This document shows, one piece after another, positions 1 to 5,853 of a DNA stretch of 6,407 bases (position 1 is its first letter; every line of letters begins with the position of its first letter). Source of the DNA: an uncultured Eubacterium sp. (GTDB lineage Bacteria > Bacillota > Clostridia > Peptostreptococcales > Anaerovoracaceae). The DNA is taken from contig URXI01000249.1 in the NCBI GenBank assembly GCA_900551775.1, forward strand, positions 1 to 6,407, read 5' to 3'. The position numbers were made by a program, and so were the translations under genes. The notes under the pieces are model-generated. The model did no database searches and was not told where the DNA came from. It was given only the letters and a program-made list of their open reading frames with translations.

Positions 1-71
1 AAATGGCAAAACGTCTGGGAGTAACCACTCCGGCGGTGAATAAGTGGGAAAATGGAGTTTCCCATAGTTAA
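1..71 (+). pseudogene. 3' remnant of an XRE-family helix-turn-helix regulator (cut by window edge and truncated)
   Basis: Read from base 3, the frame gives MAKRLGVTTPAVNKWENGVS followed by His, Ser and a TAA stop at 69-71. LGVT..AVNKWENG is the second and recognition helix of the XRE/Cro helix-turn-helix fold, a DNA-binding regulator domain. In intact relatives the ENG[IVT]S motif is usually followed by a Tyr-Pro-Asp-Ile-like stretch and a further helix; here the frame stops two codons after GVS. The 5' part lies outside the window, so the Met at base 3 is probably internal. The break at about base 62 coincides with the left end of the minus-strand restriction-modification operon, so I read it as a gene cut by insertion. 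A naturally short HTH protein ending here cannot be excluded. Confidence 0.6.
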
Positions 72-111
72 AGATACCGCATCAGACATAACAACGCCAC
101 GCTTATATAAT

Positions 112-159
112 ATTAAAAGCACGCCCAAATTACTGATTAGTAAAATTGGGGCGTGCTTT
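112..159 (-). terminator. Rho-independent terminator of the restriction-modification operon
   Basis: An inverted repeat has 11-bp perfect arms (116-126, AAAGCACGCCC; 149-159, GGGCGTGCTTT). It is extended inward by one A/G mismatch and four more A:T pairs, around a loop of about 12 bases. On the minus strand the GC-rich stem is followed by GCTTTTAATATT, a U-rich tail. The stem begins 5 bp after the TAA stop (165-167) of the last gene. Runs of A on one side and T on the other mean it could also stop plus-strand transcription coming from the broken XRE gene. I see nothing recognisable in the 40 bases between that gene and the hairpin (72-111). Confidence 0.85.
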
Positions 160-164
160 CATAT

Positions 165-2060
165 TTAACGAGGTGTAACCTTTACCAATGTTGACAAATG
201 ATCCTTGTTTTCCTGACGGGTTCTTTTTTTATAGCCCAATTTATCGCATATATATTCGATTTTTTGAGCAAAAATGTCTACGCTCAATTTTGACATATAA
301 AGATTACCGTCATCATCTCTAGAACTTGAATGCCATTGCTGTTCATCGTCTAAAGGATGTTCGGGGCGAAAATCGTAAATGTTAAATATTTTATGCTCAA
401 CTTGAGTTATCCATGCTGCGCCAACTTCCATCAATGCACCCCATGAACTTTTCGTATTATGACTTGTAACGAAAATAACATAAATCTTTTGCGTAGAATA
501 ACTATCAACAAAGAAATCTCGCAAATAGTCGTATATCCCACTTTTTCCTACGTCGCCTTCTGGGATGCGTGATACTTCATCATCACAGTTTGTATAAATT
601 ATATCTTCGGGCGGTACGTTGTTAAATACCAACATATTGTAAATAATATCCGCCAAATCCTTGTCTCGATATGTCTGACTAATTAGCAATTTCTTCTTTT
701 GAGAATCAATAATGCTTTTAATCCCCATATCCGGACTGTTGGTGTTTATTTCATCAGAAAGTATTGCCTCTACTTCATCAGCTTGCTCTGTACTAATACC
801 TAAACGAGAAGAAATTTTTTGAGCTGCTTTCTTAGCGGTGTTTTTTCTGAAAGTATCTACCGACTTTTTAAATGAAGCTTCGTTTTGACGTTGCTGTTCT
901 AGCTTTTTTTCTTCTTTTTTCTTTTTGCCCAAAGACACAAACAAATCTCGCATTTTCAAGATATCAGGCAATAAAGTTTTTCTAACATAATCTAGTACCG
1001 CCTGATAGCGAGGATCATCCGTTTTATATCCTTGACGATTGCTTAGAGCCATATCGGGTAACTCCGTCAGTTCAAAAATATCAACATGAAGTTGACCTAC
1101 GACATAGACTTCATTCAATTTATTTTGTCCAACAACAGGAAGTATATTAAATTCGCCCATTTTTTGGTTGGCATACAGAGAAATAAAATTATCAGGAAAA
1201 TCCGTTAACTCTACTTTTCTGCCGCGAGTTGATGTATAAGTTCCTATCCATCCTTTGATTTCTACGTTATATGTATGTTCAACACCAGATTTGTCATCCA
1301 TACTAATGGGCATTGTTGCTAAAGGTTTATTTTTGCGGAGTTCTGCTATTTCATTTCCATATGGCGTCTGGAAAAAATCATTAAGATATGTAAATTCATC
1401 CCCTAAAGTAATTAGAGTAGAGAGTTCTGAAATCATTTCCTTATCAAAGTTCTCAATGGTTTCCGCTTCCGTTCCCCGAATTAGGTGAATTTTAAACTTC
1501 TCATTTACTAACGGGAATATCTTAAGTAAATTGCGTTTAATTGCCTTTAATGTACTATGAAGTTTGTACTGCGGATTCTGCATAACGACAGAAGTACCGT
1601 TGCCAGATACTCTTTCGAAAGAAATTTGCTCGTCAGTGAGCGGCACAAGTAAATTATTGTCGTTTATATGGCGAGATAATACAAACCCTGATTTTTCTCC
1701 ATTTGAAATCGTCTTTATAAGAACGTTCTCAGAAACCGATAGGGCAGCTAGTTTTCCTACGCCTTTACGCCCCATTTTCTTCCGTTTCATAGGGGTTAGA
1801 GATTCGGCATCGGTATTTCTAGAAACCGCGGCAACATTAAGGTATTTCTGGATATCGCCGTCAGCATATGACATTCCTTTGCCGTCATCTTCAACGGTAA
1901 TATCATCCTTGTTAGCAATGATATATACATTGTGGGCATCTGCATCGTAAGCATTAGCAATTAATTCAGCTAGCACATAATAAATGTTTGTATACAGGCT
2001 TGGACCTAATAATTCCAAAATACGGGGATCAATATTAAGTTTGTATTCTTTCTCTTTCAT
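165..2060 (-). CDS. MORC/MutL-like GHKL ATPase with C-terminal TIR domain
   Basis: This 631-aa protein joins two defence-type domains. Residues 1 to about 370 form a GHKL (Bergerat-fold) ATPase module. They contain the N-box ELIANAYDADA (E32 as likely catalytic base, N36 as Mg ligand), the G1 box DDGKGM (59-63) and the G2/lid box GRKGVGKLA (97-105), followed by an S5-like region. Residues 379-454 are a Lys/Glu-rich, probably helical linker. Residues 455 to about 610 resemble a TIR domain: LLISQTYRDKDLAD at the start, then S-S-W-x3-M-E-VGAAW, with E545 at the position of the catalytic glutamate of NAD-cleaving TIRs. Prokaryotic MORC-like ATPases are known from restriction-modification neighbourhoods; TIR domains commonly consume NAD in abortive defence. 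The coupling of the two is inferred. The ATG at 2060 is preferred to a TTG at 2066; neither has a strong ribosome binding site. The gene overlaps the upstream methyltransferase by 26 bp, which suggests coupled translation. It is the last gene of the operon. Confidence 0.88.
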   Translation of the reverse strand: MKEKEYKLNIDPRILELLGPSLYTNIYYVLAELIANAYDADAHNVYIIANKDDITVEDDGKGMSYADGDIQKYLNVAAVSRNTDAESLTPMKRKKMGRKGVGKLAALSVSENVLIKTISNGEKSGFVLSRHINDNNLLVPLTDEQISFERVSGNGTSVVMQNPQYKLHSTLKAIKRNLLKIFPLVNEKFKIHLIRGTEAETIENFDKEMISELSTLITLGDEFTYLNDFFQTPYGNEIAELRKNKPLATMPISMDDKSGVEHTYNVEIKGWIGTYTSTRGRKVELTDFPDNFISLYANQKMGEFNILPVVGQNKLNEVYVVGQLHVDIFELTELPDMALSNRQGYKTDDPRYQAVLDYVRKTLLPDILKMRDLFVSLGKKKKEEKKLEQQRQNEASFKKSVDTFRKNTAKKAAQKISSRLGISTEQADEVEAILSDEINTNSPDMGIKSIIDSQKKKLLISQTYRDKDLADIIYNMLVFNNVPPEDIIYTNCDDEVSRIPEGDVGKSGIYDYLRDFFVDSYSTQKIYVIFVTSHNTKSSWGALMEVGAAWITQVEHKIFNIYDFRPEHPLDDEQQWHSSSRDDDGNLYMSKLSVDIFAQKIEYICDKLGYKKRTRQENKDHLSTLVKVTPR

Positions 2061-3114
2061 TTGCAATCGTCGCTTTCTTTTGTCTCTTTTTAGGTAAACT
2101 TCTAATTATACTTTCTCCAATCACTTCGCCCAAACGAGGCGGAACAGCATTTCCTATATGGCGTGCTATTTTCCTTATCGGAACTTCAACATTGCTAGGC
2201 GAAAATTGATAATCAGGAGGAAAAGACTGTAAAATAGCGCCTTCCCGTAAAGTAATCGCCCTGTCCTGTTCTGGATGTCCAAAACGTCCGGTTCCATAAC
2301 CGATAAATTGTGTGGTGATAGTAGGAGACAAATCATCCCACTTCATTCTACCATATACTGATGCATAAGTTTTTCCGCCTTCTTTTTTATGGCAGTTTAA
2401 TACTAAACGTTCAGGCCAATCACGCCATGTACCGCCGGGAACGGAATGTTGTATTCGTTCCAAATTGATAGGAGAGAGTGCTGGCGAAATATGAAGCCTA
2501 TCGTTTTCATTTGCCTCTCCAGCGGAAATTCTCGGTAAGCTACCAATAGCGTCTCTAACTGTCAGATGTTTTTGATGTGTTGCATCAATAAGTTTTATTT
2601 CTTTGCGACGCGACGCAAGCAAAATCAACCTTTTTCTCCGTTGCGGTACGCCATAATTTGCGACATTTACAACTTGATAATTTACAATATAATTCAAGCC
2701 TTCTAACGTGGAAACAAAATCTTTAAAAACTTTTTCTTTTTCTAATTCTGGCACATTCTCCATTGATACTATGTGGGGACGAGTTTCTTCCACCAACCGC
2801 CCAAATTGGTATAGTAATTTCCAGTCTTTATGTTTAGAACGGTTTTGCTTATCTTTTTGATGGCTTGAAAAAGGTTGACATGGCGCACATCCGACGAGTA
2901 TTTTAACGTCAGCGCCTCGCAAAAGGGCGCGTATTTCTTTTCCTGTGACATCTTCAACGCTTTTATGAATAAATGTGCAGTTGTTGTTGTGAGTATAAGC
3001 GTATTCGCAAGAATCATCAATATCAATTCCTGCTACAACTGGAATTCCCGCTTTTTGCAAACCATAGGTAAGCCCGCCTACGCCGCAAAATAAATCAACA
3101 GCTTTAATTGTCAT
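2035..3114 (-). CDS. dcm: DNA (cytosine-5)-methyltransferase, first type
   Basis: This 359-aa protein transfers a methyl group from S-adenosylmethionine to C5 of cytosine within a specific DNA site. All diagnostic motifs are present: motif I DLFCGVGGLTYGL (residues 7-19), motif IV with catalytic C79 in GCAPCQPFSS, motif VI MENV (118-121), motif VIII QRRKRLIL (158-165), motif IX RE..LQSFP (290-299) and motif X GNAVPPRLGEVI (321-332). The target-recognition region lies at about residues 180-285. The target site cannot be read from sequence. Length is normal for a full single-domain enzyme, and it appears intact. The start is supported by AAGGA (3122-3126) 7 nt before the ATG. Its first four bases overlap the Vsr stop codon (ATGA). 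The last 20 or so residues are a basic tail overlapping the MORC-TIR start. A methyltransferase paired with Vsr is a classic arrangement. Confidence 0.95.
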   Translation of the reverse strand: MTIKAVDLFCGVGGLTYGLQKAGIPVVAGIDIDDSCEYAYTHNNNCTFIHKSVEDVTGKEIRALLRGADVKILVGCAPCQPFSSHQKDKQNRSKHKDWKLLYQFGRLVEETRPHIVSMENVPELEKEKVFKDFVSTLEGLNYIVNYQVVNVANYGVPQRRKRLILLASRRKEIKLIDATHQKHLTVRDAIGSLPRISAGEANENDRLHISPALSPINLERIQHSVPGGTWRDWPERLVLNCHKKEGGKTYASVYGRMKWDDLSPTITTQFIGYGTGRFGHPEQDRAITLREGAILQSFPPDYQFSPSNVEVPIRKIARHIGNAVPPRLGEVIGESIIRSLPKKRQKKATIANERERIQT

Positions 3115-3545
3115 CGTTGTGTCCTTTCAGAAGAACGACTCAATATTGACTGAATTTTTTCGACTAATATAGTTTCGTTTCTCTTTTTTAATTCGCATTC
3201 CCAAATACGCAGAACTTTCCATCCGCGTGCCTCAAACATGGCAGTCACATCTTTATCGTGCTTCATATTACGTTCGCATTTCTTTTGCCAGTATTCCTTA
3301 TTTTCTGCCGGGCGTGTATTTCGGCAATCATGACCATGCCAAAAGCAACCGTCTACGAATACTGCAACTTTTTCTTTTAGAAACACAAAATCGGGATGTC
3401 CTTTGACCGGATAATTGCGCTTCCATCCAGTAATACCATTCTGTTTAAATATGTCTATCAATCGCAGTTCTGTTGATTTGTTCTTTTTTGATTTAACTTT
3501 TCGCATGATTTCAGAGCGTTTTTCATTATTAAAAATATCCGCCAT
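3111..3545 (-). CDS. vsr: Very short patch repair (Vsr) endonuclease
   Basis: This 144-aa protein matches the Vsr family in length and motifs. Vsr nicks DNA at T:G mismatches formed when 5-methylcytosine deaminates, so it offsets the mutagenic effect of a C5 methyltransferase. The N-terminal EKRSEIMRKVKSKKNKSTEL is the family's usual opening. The catalytic Asp is D52 in HPDFVF. The zinc site follows in DGCFWHGHDC (65-74), with C67, H72 and C74, and is completed by C117 in IWECEL. D65 stands where the E. coli enzyme has active-site H64, a substitution I believe is common in the wider family. The ATG at 3545 follows the preceding stop by 6 bp, and the stop overlaps the next methyltransferase start by 4 bp. 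Relatives of this fold also act as restriction nucleases in some systems, so a cleavage role cannot be excluded. Confidence 0.95.
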   Translation of the reverse strand: MADIFNNEKRSEIMRKVKSKKNKSTELRLIDIFKQNGITGWKRNYPVKGHPDFVFLKEKVAVFVDGCFWHGHDCRNTRPAENKEYWQKKCERNMKHDKDVTAMFEARGWKVLRIWECELKKRNETILVEKIQSILSRSSERTQR

Positions 3546-3551
3546 GATAAA

Positions 3552-4487
3552 TCATCTCGCCTCAAACTCAATGCGAAGGCTCGGATCAGTTTCAGCCTCA
3601 AGAACAATTTCGTTATAACGACCAATAATATCTGAAAGCGTAGAATTTCTCTTGCTTTCATCAAAAAGGCTATGTTCATATACATTGGACGAAAGGAATT
3701 GCTGAATATCCCAAACCTCAACGCGCCCGGCAAGGCCCGCATCTTCCGCAAGATTTAATGCTGTATGTACACGCTCAAAAATTGTAATGATGACAGGATG
3801 GCATCCGCCGCGCAAGTTCGCCTTGCATTTTTCAATCAGCAAAGCGCCGGGCATTGTTGTACAATGGATAATCGTGTTGTTTATAACAAAATCGCCGCTT
3901 CGTTCAGTTGGCGCGTCCGCAACAGAAGCGCCATGAATCTCAAATGCATTTTCAGGCATAATAAGACATAATTTCGCGGCTACTAAGTGCTGCAAAACCG
4001 TTCCCAAATACTGCGTTCCCGGATTTTGTTTCTGACGTTTCTTAGCCTGTTCAAATAGTTCGTCTAAGTTTGCTCCAATAGTTTTGGAAGTATCGGCGGT
4101 GAGGGTAAAGGGCTGATTTCTGAAATATTCTCTAACTTGTTCCGCCCAAAATTCTTCCACGATTGAAAAATCAACAGTTTCTTCTTCGTTCCATGCGTTG
4201 AGAAAATCAACGTACTTTATCATTAACCCCATACTTCCGCGACTGGTGCGCCCGCCTTCTGCGGATAATTGTTGTGTAATGCCATGCTCTTTTAATATTT
4301 TTTTGAGATTACCGCCGCCAAGTCCAGCAACCTGTACTTTACTGCTTGTTTGAAAATCGTCTGGATTTAAGGGAAAATCCTTGTTCTGAACAAGTCGAGT
4401 AAATTGAACTACTAGCGACAGCGGCCCTTTCGTATAGATATTATTTTCCTCTTGAAATGCTTTTAATCTTTCTTCTGTACTAATCAT
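3552..4487 (-). CDS. DUF4928-family protein, candidate restriction endonuclease
   Basis: This 311-aa protein has features I associate with DUF4928, a family found beside C5 methyltransferases and suspected of being the restriction partner. Seen in sequence: EGGRTSRGS (77-85) followed by a helix ending in FLN; a middle helical region; then SGDFVINNTIIHCTTMP (197-213), IEKCKANLRGG (218-228) and a beta strand PVIITI. GDF, a beta hairpin and HCT resemble the core of a PD-(D/E)xK nuclease (D199), but H-C-T stands in place of E-x-K, so catalysis is not certain. No membrane segment or signal peptide is apparent. The ATG at 4487 is chosen because GGAGG (4497-4501) lies 9 nt upstream; a TTG at 4505 would place that site inside the gene. 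The start overlaps the end of the preceding methyltransferase by 8 bp (ATGATTAG), so the two are probably translated together. Family naming is from memory. Confidence 0.75.
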   Translation of the reverse strand: MISTEERLKAFQEENNIYTKGPLSLVVQFTRLVQNKDFPLNPDDFQTSSKVQVAGLGGGNLKKILKEHGITQQLSAEGGRTSRGSMGLMIKYVDFLNAWNEEETVDFSIVEEFWAEQVREYFRNQPFTLTADTSKTIGANLDELFEQAKKRQKQNPGTQYLGTVLQHLVAAKLCLIMPENAFEIHGASVADAPTERSGDFVINNTIIHCTTMPGALLIEKCKANLRGGCHPVIITIFERVHTALNLAEDAGLAGRVEVWDIQQFLSSNVYEHSLFDESKRNSTLSDIIGRYNEIVLEAETDPSLRIEFEAR

Positions 4488-5583
4488 CGTATACGGCCTC
4501 CGCAAGTTTTGTTAGGAAATTTTCTCCTATGAATTGAGCTACCGGCATTGCGACAGCATCTCCCATCGCTTTATAACCATCGTTGTAGCTACCGGGGAGA
4601 ATAAAACTATCCGGCGCTCCCATCAATCGAGCGGCTTCACGAACAGTCAATAGGCGAGCATGAATCTCATCATTTTTTTTCACAACTAAATACTGTTTGC
4701 TACTTCCGCCTTCTGGCGTTCGTAAACAACCGGCAATACCATCGAAGCGCAATTCTAGCTGCTGCTCTCCATGACGTGTTCGGCGATAGCCCGTAGCATA
4801 AACCGTGTCATGCTCATTTAGCTTGATCTGGTGCCGTTCTGGAACAAGCGGCAGGACAGTATCTTTATCAAATTTTGTTTCTTCTTCAATAATATCTTTT
4901 AATGTGCTGTGGCGGCGCGGAGGTTTCTCCGCTTGCCACCAAATCCATCCGGGTAAAGACCGACCCAAATCAGAGGCAGCTTTATTATGCAGCCAGCAAG
5001 GGGCATCTCCGGTCAGATACGCCGGGATTGCATATCCATGTTGCACAGCAATAACAAAAACCCTCGGTCTTGACTGCGGAACAAAATGGGAAGCGTTTAA
5101 AACGATAGCTCCACAGTCGTAACCACGCTCCACAAGTGCCATATGGAGAACCCGATAATTATCGCCGCCATTTGTGGAAAGCAAGCCGGTTACATTCTCT
5201 AAAGTCAATATTCGTGGCTTTTCTTCCATCTCATCCAACACACGTAGCCATTCCCACACCAATCCGCTTCTGGATGCGTGAATACCGCCTAAAGAACCAG
5301 CCAAAGACAAATCCTGGCATGGAAAACTGGCCCAAGATAAATGAGCAAAAGGCAAATCCCTACCATTCACATCTTTTATGTCGCCAAGTTCAAAATGTTC
5401 GCAACCAAAATTAGCTTCATATACAGCCGCTTTCTGTTCGCTAATATCGTTAGCCCAAATTGGTGCAAACATACCTTTTAAGCCGTAGGCGACTAAACCG
5501 CTTCCGGCAAAGAATTCATGCATTGTCCAAGGCGCGGAGGACAAGTCGATATTTTGTTTTTTATACAGAGTGCGTTGCAGCAA
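4480..5583 (-). CDS. dcm: DNA (cytosine-5)-methyltransferase, second type
   Basis: This SAM-dependent C5-cytosine methyltransferase is 367 aa from a TTG start. Motifs, numbered from that start: motif I HEFFAGSGLVAYGL (22-35), motif IV with catalytic C89 in SFPCQDLSLAG, motif VI LENV (128-131), motif VIII QSRPRVFVI (170-178), motif IX REAARLMGAPDSF (315-327) and motif X GDAVAMPVAQFI (341-352). The target-recognition region is about 195-310 and differs completely from that of the other methyltransferase here, so the two probably modify different strands or sites. The TTG at 5583 follows a near-perfect GGGAGG by 8 nt. An ATG at 5640 in the same frame would add 19 residues but has no good ribosome binding site and lies further inside the upstream gene. 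The ATG at 5523 lacks one too. The enzyme directly precedes the DUF4928 gene and is the likeliest protector against it. Confidence 0.93.
   Translation of the reverse strand: MLQRTLYKKQNIDLSSAPWTMHEFFAGSGLVAYGLKGMFAPIWANDISEQKAAVYEANFGCEHFELGDIKDVNGRDLPFAHLSWASFPCQDLSLAGSLGGIHASRSGLVWEWLRVLDEMEEKPRILTLENVTGLLSTNGGDNYRVLHMALVERGYDCGAIVLNASHFVPQSRPRVFVIAVQHGYAIPAYLTGDAPCWLHNKAASDLGRSLPGWIWWQAEKPPRRHSTLKDIIEEETKFDKDTVLPLVPERHQIKLNEHDTVYATGYRRTRHGEQQLELRFDGIAGCLRTPEGGSSKQYLVVKKNDEIHARLLTVREAARLMGAPDSFILPGSYNDGYKAMGDAVAMPVAQFIGENFLTKLAEAVYDD
4497..4501 (-). promoter_or_regulatory. Ribosome binding site that sets the DUF4928 start
   Basis: GGAGG on the minus strand, 9 nt before ATG 4487 and within the last codons of the preceding methyltransferase. 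It argues against the upstream in-frame TTG at 4505. Confidence 0.75.
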
Positions 5584-5773
5584 ACTTTTTTCCTCCCGTC
5601 TTATTTGAAGTTCGTTTGGTATTGGTCGGTTTTTGAGCATTCTCAGGAATAATCCAAATGCGGCTCATACGCATAGCGCCAACAATTCTGTTCTCTTTAC
5701 AAAGAATTTGAACTTGACGCGGCGTTACGCCCCATTTTTCAGCAGCTTCCTGAACTGTTATATACCCATTCAC
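5561..5773 (-). CDS. Small helix-turn-helix DNA-binding protein, possible operon controller
   Basis: This 70-aa protein begins with Asn-Gly-Tyr-Ile-Thr after the start codon. It carries ITVQEAAEKWGVTPRQVQIL, a helix-turn-helix of the MerR/excisionase-like type, followed by the wing-like segment RIVGAMRMSRIWIIP. Many Bacillota encode free-standing proteins of this shape; roles range from excisionase to transcriptional regulator. The basic tail (Lys/Thr/Arg-rich) has no recognised motif. The GTG at 5773 is chosen because GAGGTG (5780-5785) lies 6 nt upstream, related proteins usually start just before this motif, and a promoter lies only about 40 bp upstream. The frame stays open to a TTG at 5857, but that start would place the promoter inside the gene. 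As the first gene of the operon it could act like the controller protein of a restriction-modification system; this is inference. Its 3' end overlaps the following methyltransferase by 23 bp. Confidence 0.75.
   Translation of the reverse strand: MNGYITVQEAAEKWGVTPRQVQILCKENRIVGAMRMSRIWIIPENAQKPTNTKRTSNKTGGKKFAATHSV
5592..5597 (-). promoter_or_regulatory. Strong ribosome binding site for the second-type methyltransferase
   Basis: GGGAGG on the minus strand, 8 nt upstream of an in-frame TTG at 5583-5581. It lies inside the 3' end of the helix-turn-helix gene. It is the main reason for choosing a TTG start over the ATG at 5640. Confidence 0.75.
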
Positions 5774-5779
5774 TTGCGG

Positions 5780-5785
5780 CACCTC
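5780..5785 (-). promoter_or_regulatory. Ribosome binding site of the small helix-turn-helix gene
   Basis: GAGGTG on the minus strand, 6 nt before the GTG at 5773. Together with the promoter at 5819-5847 it supports the short form of this protein. Confidence 0.6.
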
Positions 5786-5818
5786 GAACCTGTATTTTGG
5801 ATTTTGAAAACTGATATA

Positions 5819-5847
5819 ATTATATTCGTTTGAGCGAAATAAAGCAA
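5819..5847 (-). promoter_or_regulatory. Sigma-70/SigA-type promoter of the restriction-modification operon
   Basis: The minus strand carries TTGCTT (5847-5842), a 17-bp spacer and a perfect TATAAT (5824-5819). The -35 matches only TTG of TTGACA, so basal strength may rest on the -10. Transcription would start near 5812, giving a leader of about 40 nt before the GTG at 5773. The promoter sits just after the stop codon of the upstream zinc-finger gene (5856-5854), so the operon need not depend on readthrough. A 12-bp perfect palindrome, ATATAATTATAT (5814-5825), overlaps the -10, and two copies of ATTTTG (plus strand, 5794-5799 and 5801-5806) lie just downstream. Either could be an operator, or simply AT-rich sequence. 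Confidence 0.7.
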
Positions 5848-5853
5848 GGGATT

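Larger units (their letters stand above)
112..5847 (-). other. Composite restriction-modification/defence operon
   Basis: Promoter (5847-5819), six closely packed co-directional genes and terminator (112-159) form one self-contained unit. The order is helix-turn-helix protein, C5 methyltransferase, DUF4928, Vsr, C5 methyltransferase, MORC-TIR ATPase. All gene junctions overlap or are 6 bp apart. Protective genes precede or are interleaved with potentially toxic ones, and the TIR protein comes last. Complete regulation and termination signals at both ends, a base composition different from the right-hand neighbour, and a broken gene on the left fit a horizontally acquired cassette. Confidence 0.75.

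Noticed and set aside
1564..1950. Plus-strand open frame of 128 codons opposite the ATPase gene
   Set aside because: It is antisense to the conserved GHKL motifs, has no recognisable domain, and reflects codon structure of the gene on the other strand.
3458..3751. Minus-strand frame of 97 codons across the DUF4928/Vsr junction
   Set aside because: It is out of frame with both genes and its translation has no domain character.
4805..5414. Two plus-strand open frames opposite the second-type methyltransferase
   Set aside because: They lie opposite conserved methyltransferase motifs and resemble no known protein.
2035..5583. The two methyltransferases as a tandem duplication
   Set aside because: Only the general C5 motifs are shared; motif contexts, spacing and recognition regions differ.
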